Part shown: positions 18,069 through 26,520 of the stretch, piece after piece
Numbering within the stretch: the stretch's first letter is position 1
Layout: every line of letters starts with the position of its first letter
Assembly (NCBI RefSeq): GCF_900113255.1
Contig: NZ_FOOR01000008.1
Span: 62,001-126,000 of the forward strand
Direction: 5' to 3'
Origin: Novosphingobium sp. CF614
GTDB taxonomy: Bacteria; Pseudomonadota; Alphaproteobacteria; Sphingomonadales; Sphingomonadaceae
DNA length: 64,000 nt
Translations under genes and position numbers: made by a program
The notes under the pieces: model-generated
Database searches by the model: none
Seen by the model: the letters and a program-made list of their open reading frames with translations, nothing else
What the model was told of the DNA's origin: nothing

Positions 18069-19556
18069 GTGCCGGGCGATCTCTATTCACGTTTTGTGCA
18101 AAGCTTCGAGCGGTTCGCGAACAGGATTCTCGTCGAGGACGGTGCGCGCGCCTGGACTTATGGGGAGATCGGGCGCTTGGCCGGCCGCCTTGCCGCGCGG
18201 CTGCAGGCGCTGGGCGTCGCGCCGGGCGAGCGGGTGCTGGTGCAGACCGACAAGAACGTCGAGACCCTGATCCTGTACTTCGCGACGATCCGGGCCGGCG
18301 CCATCTACCTGCCGCTCAACATCGATTATACGGAAGCCGAGCTGGATTACTTCGCGGCGGACGCGACGCCGGTGCTGGCGGTATGCCGGGAATCCTCGGC
18401 CGAGGTGTTCGGCCGGATCGGCGGCGGTGGAATGCAGGTCTCCACGCTGGCGGCGCTCTTTGCCGACCTGCCCGAGGCCGAGGCTCCGCCGGTGCCACGC
18501 GCGAGCGACGACGTGGCGGCGATCCTCTATACTTCCGGCACCACCGGCAAGCCCAAGGGGGCGATGCTCAGCCAGGACAACCTTGCTTCCAATGGCGAGA
18601 TGCTGATCGAGTTCTGGCGCTTCACGCCTGAGGACCGGCTGATCCACGCGCTGCCGATCTTCCATGTCCACGGCCTGTTCGTCGCGGTTCACTGCGTGTT
18701 GTTCTCTGGCGCCTCAATGGTGTTTCTACCCAGGTTCGAGAGCGCCAGGGTGATCGAGCTGATGGCGAAGAGCACCGTGCTCATGGGCGTTCCCACTTAT
18801 TATGTCCGGCTGCTCGCCGATCCCGCCTTCACGCGCGAGAGTGCGGGGCACATGCGGTTGTTCATCTCCGGCTCGGCGCCGCTTTCGGCCGATATCCACC
18901 GCGCTTTCGAGGAGCGCTGCGGACACCGCGTGCTGGAACGCTATGGCATGACCGAGACCGGGATGCTCACTTCCAACCCCTATGACGGCGAGCGCCGTGC
19001 GGGCTTCGTCGGCCCGCCGCTGCCCGGCGTCGGCTTGCGCATCGCCGAGTTCGAGACCGGCCGGGTCCTGCCGCAGGGCGAAGTCGGCATCGTCGAGGTC
19101 GCGGGCCGCAATATCTTCAAGGGTTACTGGCAGATGCCGGAAAAGACAGCGAGCGAGTTCCGTCCGGACGGCTGGTTCATCACCGGCGACATGGGCGTGA
19201 TCGATGCCCGGGGCTATGTCCAGTTGGTGGGGCGGGAGAAGGATCTGATTATCTCGGGCGGGCTCAATGTCTATCCGGCCGAGGTCGAGGCGCTGCTCGA
19301 TGATCGACCGGACGTGGCCGAAGCGGCGGTGATCGGCGTGCCGCACCCGGATTTCGGCGAGGCGGTGGTGGCGGTGGTGCAGCCGGCCGGGCCTTTCGAT
19401 CCCGAAGCGGTGCGAGAGGCGATGCGCAAGGAACTGGCCGCGTTCAAGGTGCCCAAGGCGATCTTCACCATGGACGCTCTGCCGCGCAACACCATGGGCA
19501 AGATTCAGAAGAAGCTGCTGCGAGAGCAGTATGCGGGATTGTTTGCACCGGCTTGA
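18069..19556 (+). CDS. Malonyl-CoA synthetase-like acyl-CoA ligase (MatB family)
   Basis: This is a 495-residue ANL-superfamily adenylating enzyme. It starts with GTG 18069 after GGGGAGA. Motifs are the P-loop YTSGTTGKPKGAML, YGMTETGML (about residue 298), GWFITGDMG, and the C-terminal lysine region PRNTMGKIQKKLLRE. Sequence style (LPIFHVHGLFVAVHCVLFSGASMVFLPRFE) resembles MatB, which activates malonate with ATP and CoA. Other short dicarboxylate or acyl substrates are possible. It stands alone directly after the tRNA-Arg. Confidence 0.85.
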   Translation: MPGDLYSRFVQSFERFANRILVEDGARAWTYGEIGRLAGRLAARLQALGVAPGERVLVQTDKNVETLILYFATIRAGAIYLPLNIDYTEAELDYFAADATPVLAVCRESSAEVFGRIGGGGMQVSTLAALFADLPEAEAPPVPRASDDVAAILYTSGTTGKPKGAMLSQDNLASNGEMLIEFWRFTPEDRLIHALPIFHVHGLFVAVHCVLFSGASMVFLPRFESARVIELMAKSTVLMGVPTYYVRLLADPAFTRESAGHMRLFISGSAPLSADIHRAFEERCGHRVLERYGMTETGMLTSNPYDGERRAGFVGPPLPGVGLRIAEFETGRVLPQGEVGIVEVAGRNIFKGYWQMPEKTASEFRPDGWFITGDMGVIDARGYVQLVGREKDLIISGGLNVYPAEVEALLDDRPDVAEAAVIGVPHPDFGEAVVAVVQPAGPFDPEAVREAMRKELAAFKVPKAIFTMDALPRNTMGKIQKKLLREQYAGLFAPA

Positions 19557-19706
19557 GAGGCCCTTGAAAAGCACCCAAGCCGCCCCAAAGGGGGGGAGAG
19601 ACGGCTACAGGATCACTCGCGCGGTGCCCTGGTGATCCGCACCTGGCGATGGTCGGCGCTGGGTGCATACACCATTGATAAACCAGTTGCGGTCATAATT
19701 TCCTTC

Positions 19707-20030
19707 ATGACTCGCCCCATGCTTCCCAGGCGTTCTGCTCGACGGTCCGTGTCGATGGCCGTGCAATGCCGCACGCAGAGCGGGCTGCGCGACAATGGGG
19801 AGATCTCCGATATTTCGACGGAGGGCTGCTGCGTGCGGATGCGCGGCATCTATTTCCGGGTCGGCACCCGCGTGGTGCTGCGGCCGCAAGGCATGGAGGG
19901 GATGACCGGCATCGTCCGGTGGATCAGCGGTGATCTTGCCGGGGTGGAGTTCGACCGCCCGATCTATGGCCCGATCCTCGATCATATCGCCGCCGCCCAT
20001 GCCGCGATCATGCCCCAGCGGCGCGCCTGA
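19707..20030 (+). CDS. PilZ-domain protein
   Basis: This is a short (about 107-residue) PilZ protein. The c-di-GMP-binding RxxxR motif is in RRSARRS and the second motif DISTEGC fits D/NxSxxG, followed by the beta-strand pattern VGTRVVLRPQGMEGMTGIVRWISGDLAGVEF. PilZ proteins of this size act as c-di-GMP-responsive effectors through partner proteins. The start is uncertain: ATG 19707 or 19719 precede the domain closely, and an in-frame extension to 19632 lacks family support. It is convergent with fahA. Confidence 0.8.
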   Translation: MTRPMLPRRSARRSVSMAVQCRTQSGLRDNGEISDISTEGCCVRMRGIYFRVGTRVVLRPQGMEGMTGIVRWISGDLAGVEFDRPIYGPILDHIAAAHAAIMPQRRA

Positions 20031-20055
20031 CGCGCAGGCCTGACATCGGGGCCCT

Positions 20056-21399
20056 TCACCGCGCCGGCGCGACTATCCCCCGACATTCGCCGAAACCGAT
20101 CGGCACCGCGCCCTGCGCCACAAAGCGACCGGAAAGCGAGAGTTCGTCTCCGTCCGCCAGGAATGCGCGAGTCTCTCCGGTAGGCAGCTCCACCGGCTGC
20201 TTGCCGTTGCCGGCGATCTCCATCAGGCTGCCTTGCGATCCCTGTTCCGGCCCCGAGATGGTGCCGGTGCCCAGCAGGTCCCCGGTCTGCATCTGGCAGC
20301 CGTTGGAGGCATGGTGCGCCACGATCTGCGCGATGGTCCAGTACATGTTGCTCGCCGGGCCATGGCTCAGCCGCAGCGGCGCGATGCCCTTTTCGCGCAT
20401 GGCCGCGCTGCTGAGGTGGACTTCGAGCTCCAGTGAGAGCGCGCCTTCGCGCTGGTCGGCTTCGTCCCACAGATAGGGCAGGGGGCGCGGATCGCCCGCG
20501 GGACGCGGCGGTTGGGGGCGGCGGAACGGCGCCAGTGCTTCCATGGTGACGATCCAGGGCGATACCGTGGTCAGGAAGTTCTTGGCGAGGAACGGTCCGA
20601 GCGGCTGGTATTCCCAGGCCTGCACATCGCGCGCGGACCAGTCGTTGAGCAAGGTGAGCCCGGCGACGTGATCGAGCGCCTCGGCGATCGGGATCGTCGC
20701 CCCCAGCTCGCTGCCGGTGGCCAGCCAGATGCCCAGCTCCAGCTCGTAGTCGAGCCGCGCGGCCGGTCCGAACGAAGGGGCGTCGGCATCGGCGGCCTTG
20801 GTCTGCCCCCGCGGACGGATCACCGCGGCGCCGCTCGGCCGGATCGTGGAGGCGCGGCCGTGGTAGCCGATGGGAACGTGTTTGTAATTGGGCAGCAGCG
20901 GATTGTCCGGGCGGAACAGGCTGCCGATGTTGGTGGCATGATGAATGCCGACGTAGAAGTCGGTATAGTCGCCTATCTGCGCGGGCAGGTGCATCGCGGC
21001 CTCGACCATGGGCACCAGCAGCGCCTCCACCCGCGCGCGCTCGGGCGCATCCTTGGCCAACAGGGCCGAGACCTGCCGACGCAGCGCGCGGCGTGGGCCG
21101 GCCCCAAGCGCGAGCATCGAATTGAGCGAGGGACCCGCCGCCGCGCCCGCCGCTTCCAGCGCTTCGCCATCCAGCAGGCTGGACTCCGCCAGCGCTGCCA
21201 GATCAAGGATCATCCCGCCGATCGCGACCCCGCCGCGCGGCATATCGCCGCTGCGAGAGAACGTGCCCAGCGGCAGGTTCTGGATCGGAAAGTCGGCATG
21301 CCCGTTAGCGCCCGGAACCCAGGATTCGCGGGCCGGATCATGGGTTTCGTCGAGCGTCGCGGTGGACGCGGCGGTGATGGAATTGATCGTGATGGTCAT
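20056..21399 (-). CDS. fahA: Fumarylacetoacetase
   Basis: This is a 447-residue enzyme catalysing the last step of tyrosine catabolism, cleaving fumarylacetoacetate to fumarate and acetoacetate. The N-terminal SH3-like domain carries DFPIQNLPLGTFSR. The C-terminal catalytic domain carries DYTDFYVGIHHATNIGSLFRPDNPLLPNYKHVPIGYHGRAS and DYELELGIW (metal-binding acidic residues), LLNDWSARDVQAWEYQPLGPFLAKNF and GDLLGTGTISGPE. The length and domain order are normal. The Rrf2 regulator gene lies about 100 bp upstream on the same strand. Confidence 0.96.
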   Translation of the reverse strand: MTITINSITAASTATLDETHDPARESWVPGANGHADFPIQNLPLGTFSRSGDMPRGGVAIGGMILDLAALAESSLLDGEALEAAGAAAGPSLNSMLALGAGPRRALRRQVSALLAKDAPERARVEALLVPMVEAAMHLPAQIGDYTDFYVGIHHATNIGSLFRPDNPLLPNYKHVPIGYHGRASTIRPSGAAVIRPRGQTKAADADAPSFGPAARLDYELELGIWLATGSELGATIPIAEALDHVAGLTLLNDWSARDVQAWEYQPLGPFLAKNFLTTVSPWIVTMEALAPFRRPQPPRPAGDPRPLPYLWDEADQREGALSLELEVHLSSAAMREKGIAPLRLSHGPASNMYWTIAQIVAHHASNGCQMQTGDLLGTGTISGPEQGSQGSLMEIAGNGKQPVELPTGETRAFLADGDELSLSGRFVAQGAVPIGFGECRGIVAPAR

Positions 21400-21469
21400 G
21401 GGAAAGTCTCTAGTCGTCCGTCCTTGGAAAGGCCAATTCGATCAACGGCCGTTCGCGGTGCGCGCGGCC

Positions 21470-21481
21470 CGGGGGGGGGGG
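21470..21481. repeat. Homopolymer tract of about 11 G
   Basis: A run of G (21471-21481) follows CCC, in the gap between the Rrf2 gene stop at 21501 and the fahA start at 21399. It lies upstream of fahA and could slip during replication, or may be a sequencing artefact. Confidence 0.5.
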
Positions 21482-21500
21482 CAAGCGGGGGGCAAGGGCG

Positions 21501-21944
21501 CTATTGCACCGTTTCGTCCTCGGCGGCGGGAACCAGCTCGATCGGGTCCGACAGGCGGATGCCGTCGAGCAGGTCGGCGGTGGCATCGCGCACCCGCAGC
21601 ATCAGCGCGCGGGTGCGGCAGTCCTTTTCCTCCAGGCAATTCTTGCAGGTCTCGTGCGCGAAGCGGCTGGCGCAAGGCACCAGCGCCAGCGATCCGCGCA
21701 TCACCCGGATCAGGTCGCCGTAAGTGATGTCGATCGGCGAGACGCCCAGCCAATAGCCGCCGTCCTTGCCGCGCTGCGAGGCGACAATGCCGAAGCGGGC
21801 GAGTTCGGAGAGGATGACGGTAAGGAACTTGGCCGGAATATTCTGGGCCTCGGCGATCTCGGTCAGCGGCACCGGTCCCTGGCCGTGCTTGTCCGCAAGG
21901 TGCTGCATGGCCCGGATCGCATAGCGGGTTTTCTGCGAAAGCAT
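21501..21944 (-). CDS. Rrf2-family transcriptional regulator
   Basis: This is a 147-residue regulator. I use ATG 21944 (MLSQKTRYAIRAMQHLADKHG), the usual Rrf2 N-terminus; an in-frame extension to 22034 is unsupported. The winged HTH includes LTEIAEAQNIPAKFLTVILSEL and VASQRGKDGGYWL. A cysteine cluster (C in VPCASRF, ETCKNC, EKDC) follows the expected Fe-S ligand region of IscR/RirA-type Rrf2 proteins, suggesting an iron-sulfur or redox sensor. It lies just upstream of fahA on the same strand. Its target cannot be read from sequence. Confidence 0.9.
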   Translation of the reverse strand: MLSQKTRYAIRAMQHLADKHGQGPVPLTEIAEAQNIPAKFLTVILSELARFGIVASQRGKDGGYWLGVSPIDITYGDLIRVMRGSLALVPCASRFAHETCKNCLEEKDCRTRALMLRVRDATADLLDGIRLSDPIELVPAAEDETVQ

Positions 21945-22151
21945 GGAACGGGAACAATCTCGAGAAAAACCGATCCTTGCGCTCGTTGGTCCGGAGTCGT
22001 CAAGCCGCCTTGCCGTCGACACGGGCATGGGCACCCGCCGCGGCCCGCTGTTCGTTTCCGAATTGCGGGCATGAGGATTGAGGTTTAGGCATCTTGCCGG
22101 GCAGCCGACCGATGATCGGGGCTGCCATGTCTTGCCTGCTTGGAGAATTGA

Positions 22152-22844
22152 ATGCTCGCTCGGCTAAGACGACGATATCTCGACGTTCTCGGGAGTATCT
22201 ATATTTACAACGAACATCGTGGTTATACCGCGATCGACAGGGTGCTGGATGCGGTTCGCAAGCGCTCCCCGGACGATTTGGAACTGCTTGCCCGGATAGA
22301 ACGGCACCGTGCCGACGAACGGAAGCATTACGTGATGTTTCAGCGCTGGTTCGAACGTCGCGGGGTCATGCCGCTCGCGGTGGACCGCACGTTCGGCCAT
22401 ATCGACCGTTTCGTCGAAATCGTGTTCGGCGTGCCCATCGCCCGTCTCGACACGCAGGAAGTGGTCAATCGTGACGATTTGTTCGAACGGCTGTGCCGGG
22501 TGATTTCATTGACTGAAAAGCGCGGGTACAGGCAGGTGGAAGTGCTGCTGTCGAACCGCTTCGTCCGCAGCGATCCCGTCCTGACCCGGATCTTCGAAAT
22601 CATCCGCAAGGACGAGCCGAGCCACTGGACCCCTTACGATGATTGGGTAAGCGCGCATGCAAGGCGGGGACCGAGCCGGTGGGAACGCGCGATCGATAGT
22701 TTCATTCACGTGGAACTGTTGTTCGTGAAGCTGCCGTTCCTGTTTCTCAATCCCTGGATCAGGCGCCGCGAGGACTGGGCCGACGCCCTGGAATGGGCGG
22801 ATGACGCGAACAAGGCATTGTTGCCGGAACTGGCGGCGCGATGA
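22152..22844 (+). CDS. Ferritin-like di-iron domain protein
   Basis: This is a 230-residue, mainly helical protein. It carries a full E, ExxH, E, ExxH pattern: E21 (YNEHRG), E56xxH59 (DERKH), E122 (TEKRG) and E155xxH158 (DEPSH). These are the expected ligands of a ferritin-like di-iron four-helix bundle. A C-terminal hydrophobic patch (LLFVKLPFLFLNPW) suggests membrane association. It overlaps the GtrA gene by 4 bp and precedes a GT4 glycosyltransferase, so it may act on a lipid made by that operon. Oxidation or desaturation of a lipid headgroup or tail is inference. Confidence 0.7.
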   Translation: MLARLRRRYLDVLGSIYIYNEHRGYTAIDRVLDAVRKRSPDDLELLARIERHRADERKHYVMFQRWFERRGVMPLAVDRTFGHIDRFVEIVFGVPIARLDTQEVVNRDDLFERLCRVISLTEKRGYRQVEVLLSNRFVRSDPVLTRIFEIIRKDEPSHWTPYDDWVSAHARRGPSRWERAIDSFIHVELLFVKLPFLFLNPWIRRREDWADALEWADDANKALLPELAAR

Positions 22845-23311
22845 ACAGGGAATCGGGGCGGGACTTCAAGGTCTCCCAAGCCGTTGGCGGCACCCCGCGA
22901 CAAGGTCTTGCCGCCAGGCTCCTTTCCGTCCGGGTGGGGGCCATGCTCATGCGGAACACCGTCGTGAGTTGTTTCGTCTTCGTGATCGGCCTGGTGACGC
23001 TCTGGATGCTGGTGAGCCTGGCAGGCGTGGACGAAGTGATCGCCGCGGGCATCGGCTTCGTCATCGCCAACACGCTCCATTACGCGCTGGGCAGATCCTG
23101 GATATTTCGCGGCTCCGAACGGGGTCTGCGAACGGGATATGTCCTGTTTCTCATCAACGCGGGCGTCGGCCTGTTCGTGACCATGGGTCTTTACGCGCTG
23201 ATGCTCAGGTTCACGGCGATGAACTATCTCGTCGCCCGTATCGTCGTATCCGTGTTCGCCGGGCTGGTGGTGTTCGTCCTGAATGCGGTCCTGAATTTCC
23301 GGCAGGTTTAG
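22841..23311 (+). CDS. GtrA-family membrane protein
   Basis: This is a 156-residue protein with four predicted membrane helices, starting at about residues 39, 60, 98 and 130. FVIANTLHYALGRSWIFRG and FVLNAVLNFRQV are the typical GtrA signatures. GtrA proteins are proposed to flip or assist polyprenyl-linked sugars. The start overlaps the ferritin-like gene by 4 bp (ATGA), and a glycosyltransferase gene follows at 23436, consistent with a glycolipid assembly operon. Confidence 0.85.
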   Translation: MNRESGRDFKVSQAVGGTPRQGLAARLLSVRVGAMLMRNTVVSCFVFVIGLVTLWMLVSLAGVDEVIAAGIGFVIANTLHYALGRSWIFRGSERGLRTGYVLFLINAGVGLFVTMGLYALMLRFTAMNYLVARIVVSVFAGLVVFVLNAVLNFRQV

Positions 23312-23435
23312 GATGTGTTGCTATTCGACATCCGCACAGGCGATACCAGACCGCATTGGATCGCCCCGCCGCCCCGCAACGGCGAAGGGAGAAGATCAGT
23401 CTCGCTCCAGGCGGCTCGGGGCCGCGGCCTGAATC

Positions 23436-24566
23436 ATGCGGATCGCGCTGTTCTCCGGCAATTACAATTATCTGCGCGAAGGCGCGAACCAAGCGCTCAA
23501 CATGCTGGTTGGCTACCTGGAGGAACGCGCCGGATTTACGGTTCGCGTCTACTCGCCGGTGACCGATACTCCGGCGTTCGAGCCTGCCGGAACGCTTGTC
23601 CCGGTTCCGTCGATTACGCTTCCGGTCCGCAGCGAATTCCGTCTCGCCCTGGGCCTGAACCGCGCGCTGCGCGAGGATATCACGCGCTTCCGGCCCGATG
23701 CCATCCATGTCTCGACGCCGGATATCCTGGGATGCCGCGCGCAGACTTTCGCGAAGGAAGCCGGCGTGCCGATCGTCGCGAGCATGCATACCCGTTTTGA
23801 GACCTACCTTGACTATTATGGCCTGGGTTGGGCAAGGCCGGTGCTCGATGCCCATCTGCGGCGCTTTTATCGGCGGTGCGACCATGTCCTCGCGCCGACC
23901 ATGGCGCTGGTGGACGAACTGAAGGAAATGCGCGGCGACGATCGCGCTTCCGTGTGGAGCAGGGGTATCGACGGAGACCTGTTCAATCCCTCCCGGCGCG
24001 ACATGGACTGGCGGCGCGCGCAAGGCATCGGCGATGAAGAGGTGGTGGTGCTGTTCTTCGGCCGCCTCGTCATCGAAAAGGGGATCGCGACGTTCGTCGC
24101 GGTGGTGAAGGCCCTCCAGGAACGCGGATTGCCCGTCCGGCCGCTCGTCGTCGGCGCGGGGCCCGCCGCCGGGCTTTTCGATCCGCTGGCGAACGTGGTC
24201 TTTACCGGCCATCTGATGAATGCGCCGCTGGCGCGCGCGGTCGCGAGCGCCGATGTCCTGCTGAGCCCGAGCACGACCGAGACCTTCGGCAATGTCCTTG
24301 TCGAAGCCATGGCCAGCGGACTGCCCGTGGTCAGCGCCGACGCCCAGAACAGCCGGAGCATCCTGAGCCACGGCGAAGATGGATTCCTCTGCCCGCCAGA
24401 CGACATCGCGGCTTATGTGGAAGCGATCGGCCAACTCGCCCTGTCCGCCCACCTGCGCCGCGCCATGTCCGCTGCCGCCCGGCGCGAATCCATGCGCTAT
24501 TCCTGGGACGCCGCCTCGGAATCGGCGGCGCAAGCCTACCGATCGCTGACCTGCCGAGGGTGCTGA
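23436..24566 (+). CDS. Glycosyltransferase, GT4 family
   Basis: This is a 376-residue GT-B fold enzyme. The N-terminal Rossmann domain starts MRIALFSGNYNYLREGANQAL and includes HTRFETYLDYYGL. The C-terminal nucleotide-sugar domain has VLFFGRLVIEKGIATFVAV and the GT4 motif SPSTTETFGNVLVEAMASGLPVV with its EX7E glutamates. The style resembles alpha-mannosyl or glucosyl transferases acting on diacylglycerol or phosphatidylinositol. It is the third gene of the ferritin-like/GtrA operon. Its last 31 bp overlap the end of the convergent sulfotransferase gene. Confidence 0.9.
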   Translation: MRIALFSGNYNYLREGANQALNMLVGYLEERAGFTVRVYSPVTDTPAFEPAGTLVPVPSITLPVRSEFRLALGLNRALREDITRFRPDAIHVSTPDILGCRAQTFAKEAGVPIVASMHTRFETYLDYYGLGWARPVLDAHLRRFYRRCDHVLAPTMALVDELKEMRGDDRASVWSRGIDGDLFNPSRRDMDWRRAQGIGDEEVVVLFFGRLVIEKGIATFVAVVKALQERGLPVRPLVVGAGPAAGLFDPLANVVFTGHLMNAPLARAVASADVLLSPSTTETFGNVLVEAMASGLPVVSADAQNSRSILSHGEDGFLCPPDDIAAYVEAIGQLALSAHLRRAMSAAARRESMRYSWDAASESAAQAYRSLTCRGC

Positions 24567-26392
24567 GGATGGTGCCGGGGTTTGGGGGGCGGATTCGGGT
24601 AATGCTCAAGCACGGGCCCCAATGCCTCCTTGAGCGGCCCCAGGAATGCCTCGTAACGCTGCCAGCGTTCCATTCCTTCGCGCGTGATCGGTGAGCGGAC
24701 CTGCTCTGAACTGGGGGTATATACCGCGCGCGGGTTCTCGAAGAAGCGCAGGCAGGCTGGTTCGAAAGGTAGCTCCAGGTAGTCGAGCAGGCGTCTTATT
24801 TCCGCTTCGGTGTTTTCGACCAGATCTTCGTAAGTAACGTGATGGATACGCCCCGGAAGCACAGAGTCAAAATGTGCCATCTGGCGGACATAGGCGGTAT
24901 AGAATTTGCCGATGTGCGACAGATCGTAAGAGAAGTTGATGCCCCAATTGAAGTGCTGCGAAAAGTTGGCGAAGCCGCAGCCGAGTGGGTGACGTCGAAT
25001 ATCGATGATCTTGGCGTTAGGCAGCATCGCCGCGATAAGGCCGGTGAATATCCAGTTGCTCGGCATCTTGTCGGTAAAGAACGGCCGGTCAGTGTGGCGG
25101 AAGCGCTGCGTGGCATCGATATAGTGATCGCCTAGCTCCCGCATCTTCGTGGAATCGAGCGTGGGCAGGACATCGAGCCAGCCGCCGGTTCCTCCGGTCG
25201 GCGCCAGCGACAACGCAATGCGTTCTATGTCATGGAGTTCCTCGGTGCCCTCGATTTGCGGATGACTGGCCAGGATCTGCTCCACCAACGTGGAACCCGA
25301 GCGGGGAAGGCTGACGATGAAGATCGGATCGGGCGCCGGGCTGCCCCAGCCTCCACGTGCGGTGAAGAAGGTCGGCGTGCAGACCTGTGTGGACTTGTGC
25401 ACGTGCTCGGTCACCTTGTCCGGATCGTGTGGGACCTGCTGGAGCCGTAACCTTGCGCCTTGGCTGTAGGCTTCAAAGGCTGCCGCGACATCGTCGTTGT
25501 CGTCACACGCTTTGCCCAGGGCGTAGAGGAGATGAATGTGATCGTCCTTGCTCGCGGCTCCATCGTGTTCTTCGATCACCTTTCGGAGTTTCTCGACATC
25601 GTCCGGCGTGAAGCGCACGGTCTTGAGATTGGCGAGGCCCCACCACGACTGGGGATGAGAGGGTGCGATGGTCAAGGCGTGGCGATAGGCCGTTATGGCA
25701 TCTGCTTGGCGGCCGACTGTCTTGAGCATGTGGGCATGGTTGGCCCAGCTGCGCGCATCCTGTGGATGGCGTTCGTGAATTTCCTCGAAAGCCCGGTCGG
25801 CTTCGTCGAAGCGGCGCAACTGTACCAGGATCGCGGCACGTAGGGCCAGTGCCGAAAGGTGGGCCGGCTGCTGCGTGAGCAAGCCGGTTAGTGCTTCAAT
25901 CGCCTCGGTGTAACGCCCTTGGTCACGCAAGAGCCTGGCTAGTGCGAGCCGGGCCTCGCCATAGGCGGGTGCCAGCAGGATAGCCCGGCCGAACAGATTT
26001 TCCGCTTCCTTGCGGGCATGAACTTTCGCCGCGATCTCTCCAAGCATCAGGGCACCTGCGGGATCTTCAGGATCGGACCGGAGGTGCGCCCGGATCAGGG
26101 GTTCCGCGGCATCGAGGTTTCCGGCCATGAAGGCGGTCTGCGCCTTGACGAATTGGGGGCGCTGCAACCCTAGCGTTATCGCCTCAAGCTCGATTATGCC
26201 GGCCCGTTGTAGCTCCCCGTGGTGCCGCAACATGCGTGCCAGCGCGCGCCGGGCGGGGAGGCAGTCAGGTTCTTCCGCTATGAGTGCCTCGAGTTCTGCG
26301 CGGGCGGCCTCAGGCTCAGTTTCGAAGCGGGCGGCCGCGGCGTGAAGGCGGGAAACGATATCGGGGTCTGATTGACCCGGCAGTAGCGCCAT
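24536..26392 (-). CDS. TPR-repeat sulfotransferase (TBDR-linked, copy 1)
   Basis: This is a 618-residue protein. ATG 26392 (MALLPGQSDPD) has GGAGG five bases upstream; longer starts reach into a hairpin at 26461-26485. Residues 1-330 are TPR repeats (LRDQGRYTEAIEALTGLLTQ, FDEADRAFEEIHERHPQDARSW and others). The C-terminal part is a PAPS-dependent sulfotransferase with the 5'-phosphosulfate loop VSLPRSGSTLVEQIL (about residue 360), TDKMPSNW and the 3'-phosphate region IIDIRRHPL. It resembles protein-tyrosine sulfotransferase-type enzymes. It is downstream of TBDR 1 on the same strand, and I infer the receptor or its ligand as substrate. Confidence 0.85.
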   Translation of the reverse strand: MALLPGQSDPDIVSRLHAAAARFETEPEAARAELEALIAEEPDCLPARRALARMLRHHGELQRAGIIELEAITLGLQRPQFVKAQTAFMAGNLDAAEPLIRAHLRSDPEDPAGALMLGEIAAKVHARKEAENLFGRAILLAPAYGEARLALARLLRDQGRYTEAIEALTGLLTQQPAHLSALALRAAILVQLRRFDEADRAFEEIHERHPQDARSWANHAHMLKTVGRQADAITAYRHALTIAPSHPQSWWGLANLKTVRFTPDDVEKLRKVIEEHDGAASKDDHIHLLYALGKACDDNDDVAAAFEAYSQGARLRLQQVPHDPDKVTEHVHKSTQVCTPTFFTARGGWGSPAPDPIFIVSLPRSGSTLVEQILASHPQIEGTEELHDIERIALSLAPTGGTGGWLDVLPTLDSTKMRELGDHYIDATQRFRHTDRPFFTDKMPSNWIFTGLIAAMLPNAKIIDIRRHPLGCGFANFSQHFNWGINFSYDLSHIGKFYTAYVRQMAHFDSVLPGRIHHVTYEDLVENTEAEIRRLLDYLELPFEPACLRFFENPRAVYTPSSEQVRSPITREGMERWQRYEAFLGPLKEALGPVLEHYPNPPPKPRHHPQHPRQVSDR

Positions 26393-26460
26393 ATCGGCCT
26401 CCATCGCGGGTGTGATGTACTTGTGGTGCTTTTCCGCACTCCCGGGCTTGAACGCAAGAA

Positions 26461-26485
26461 GGGGCAGCACCCTTGATGCTGCCCC
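26461..26485 (-). terminator. Hairpin between TBDR 1 and its sulfotransferase gene
   Basis: GGGGCAGCA (26461-26469) pairs with TGCTGCCCC (26477-26485) around a seven-base loop, a perfect nine-base stem. On the minus strand it follows the TBDR 1 stop at 26521 by 36 bases and is trailed by TTCTTG. It looks like an intrinsic terminator that allows partial read-through to the sulfotransferase gene, or an mRNA-stabilising hairpin for the receptor transcript. Confidence 0.7.
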
Positions 26486-26520
26486 TATCCCGTATTCCGT
26501 CGACGATTCGGGAGCGTGTC

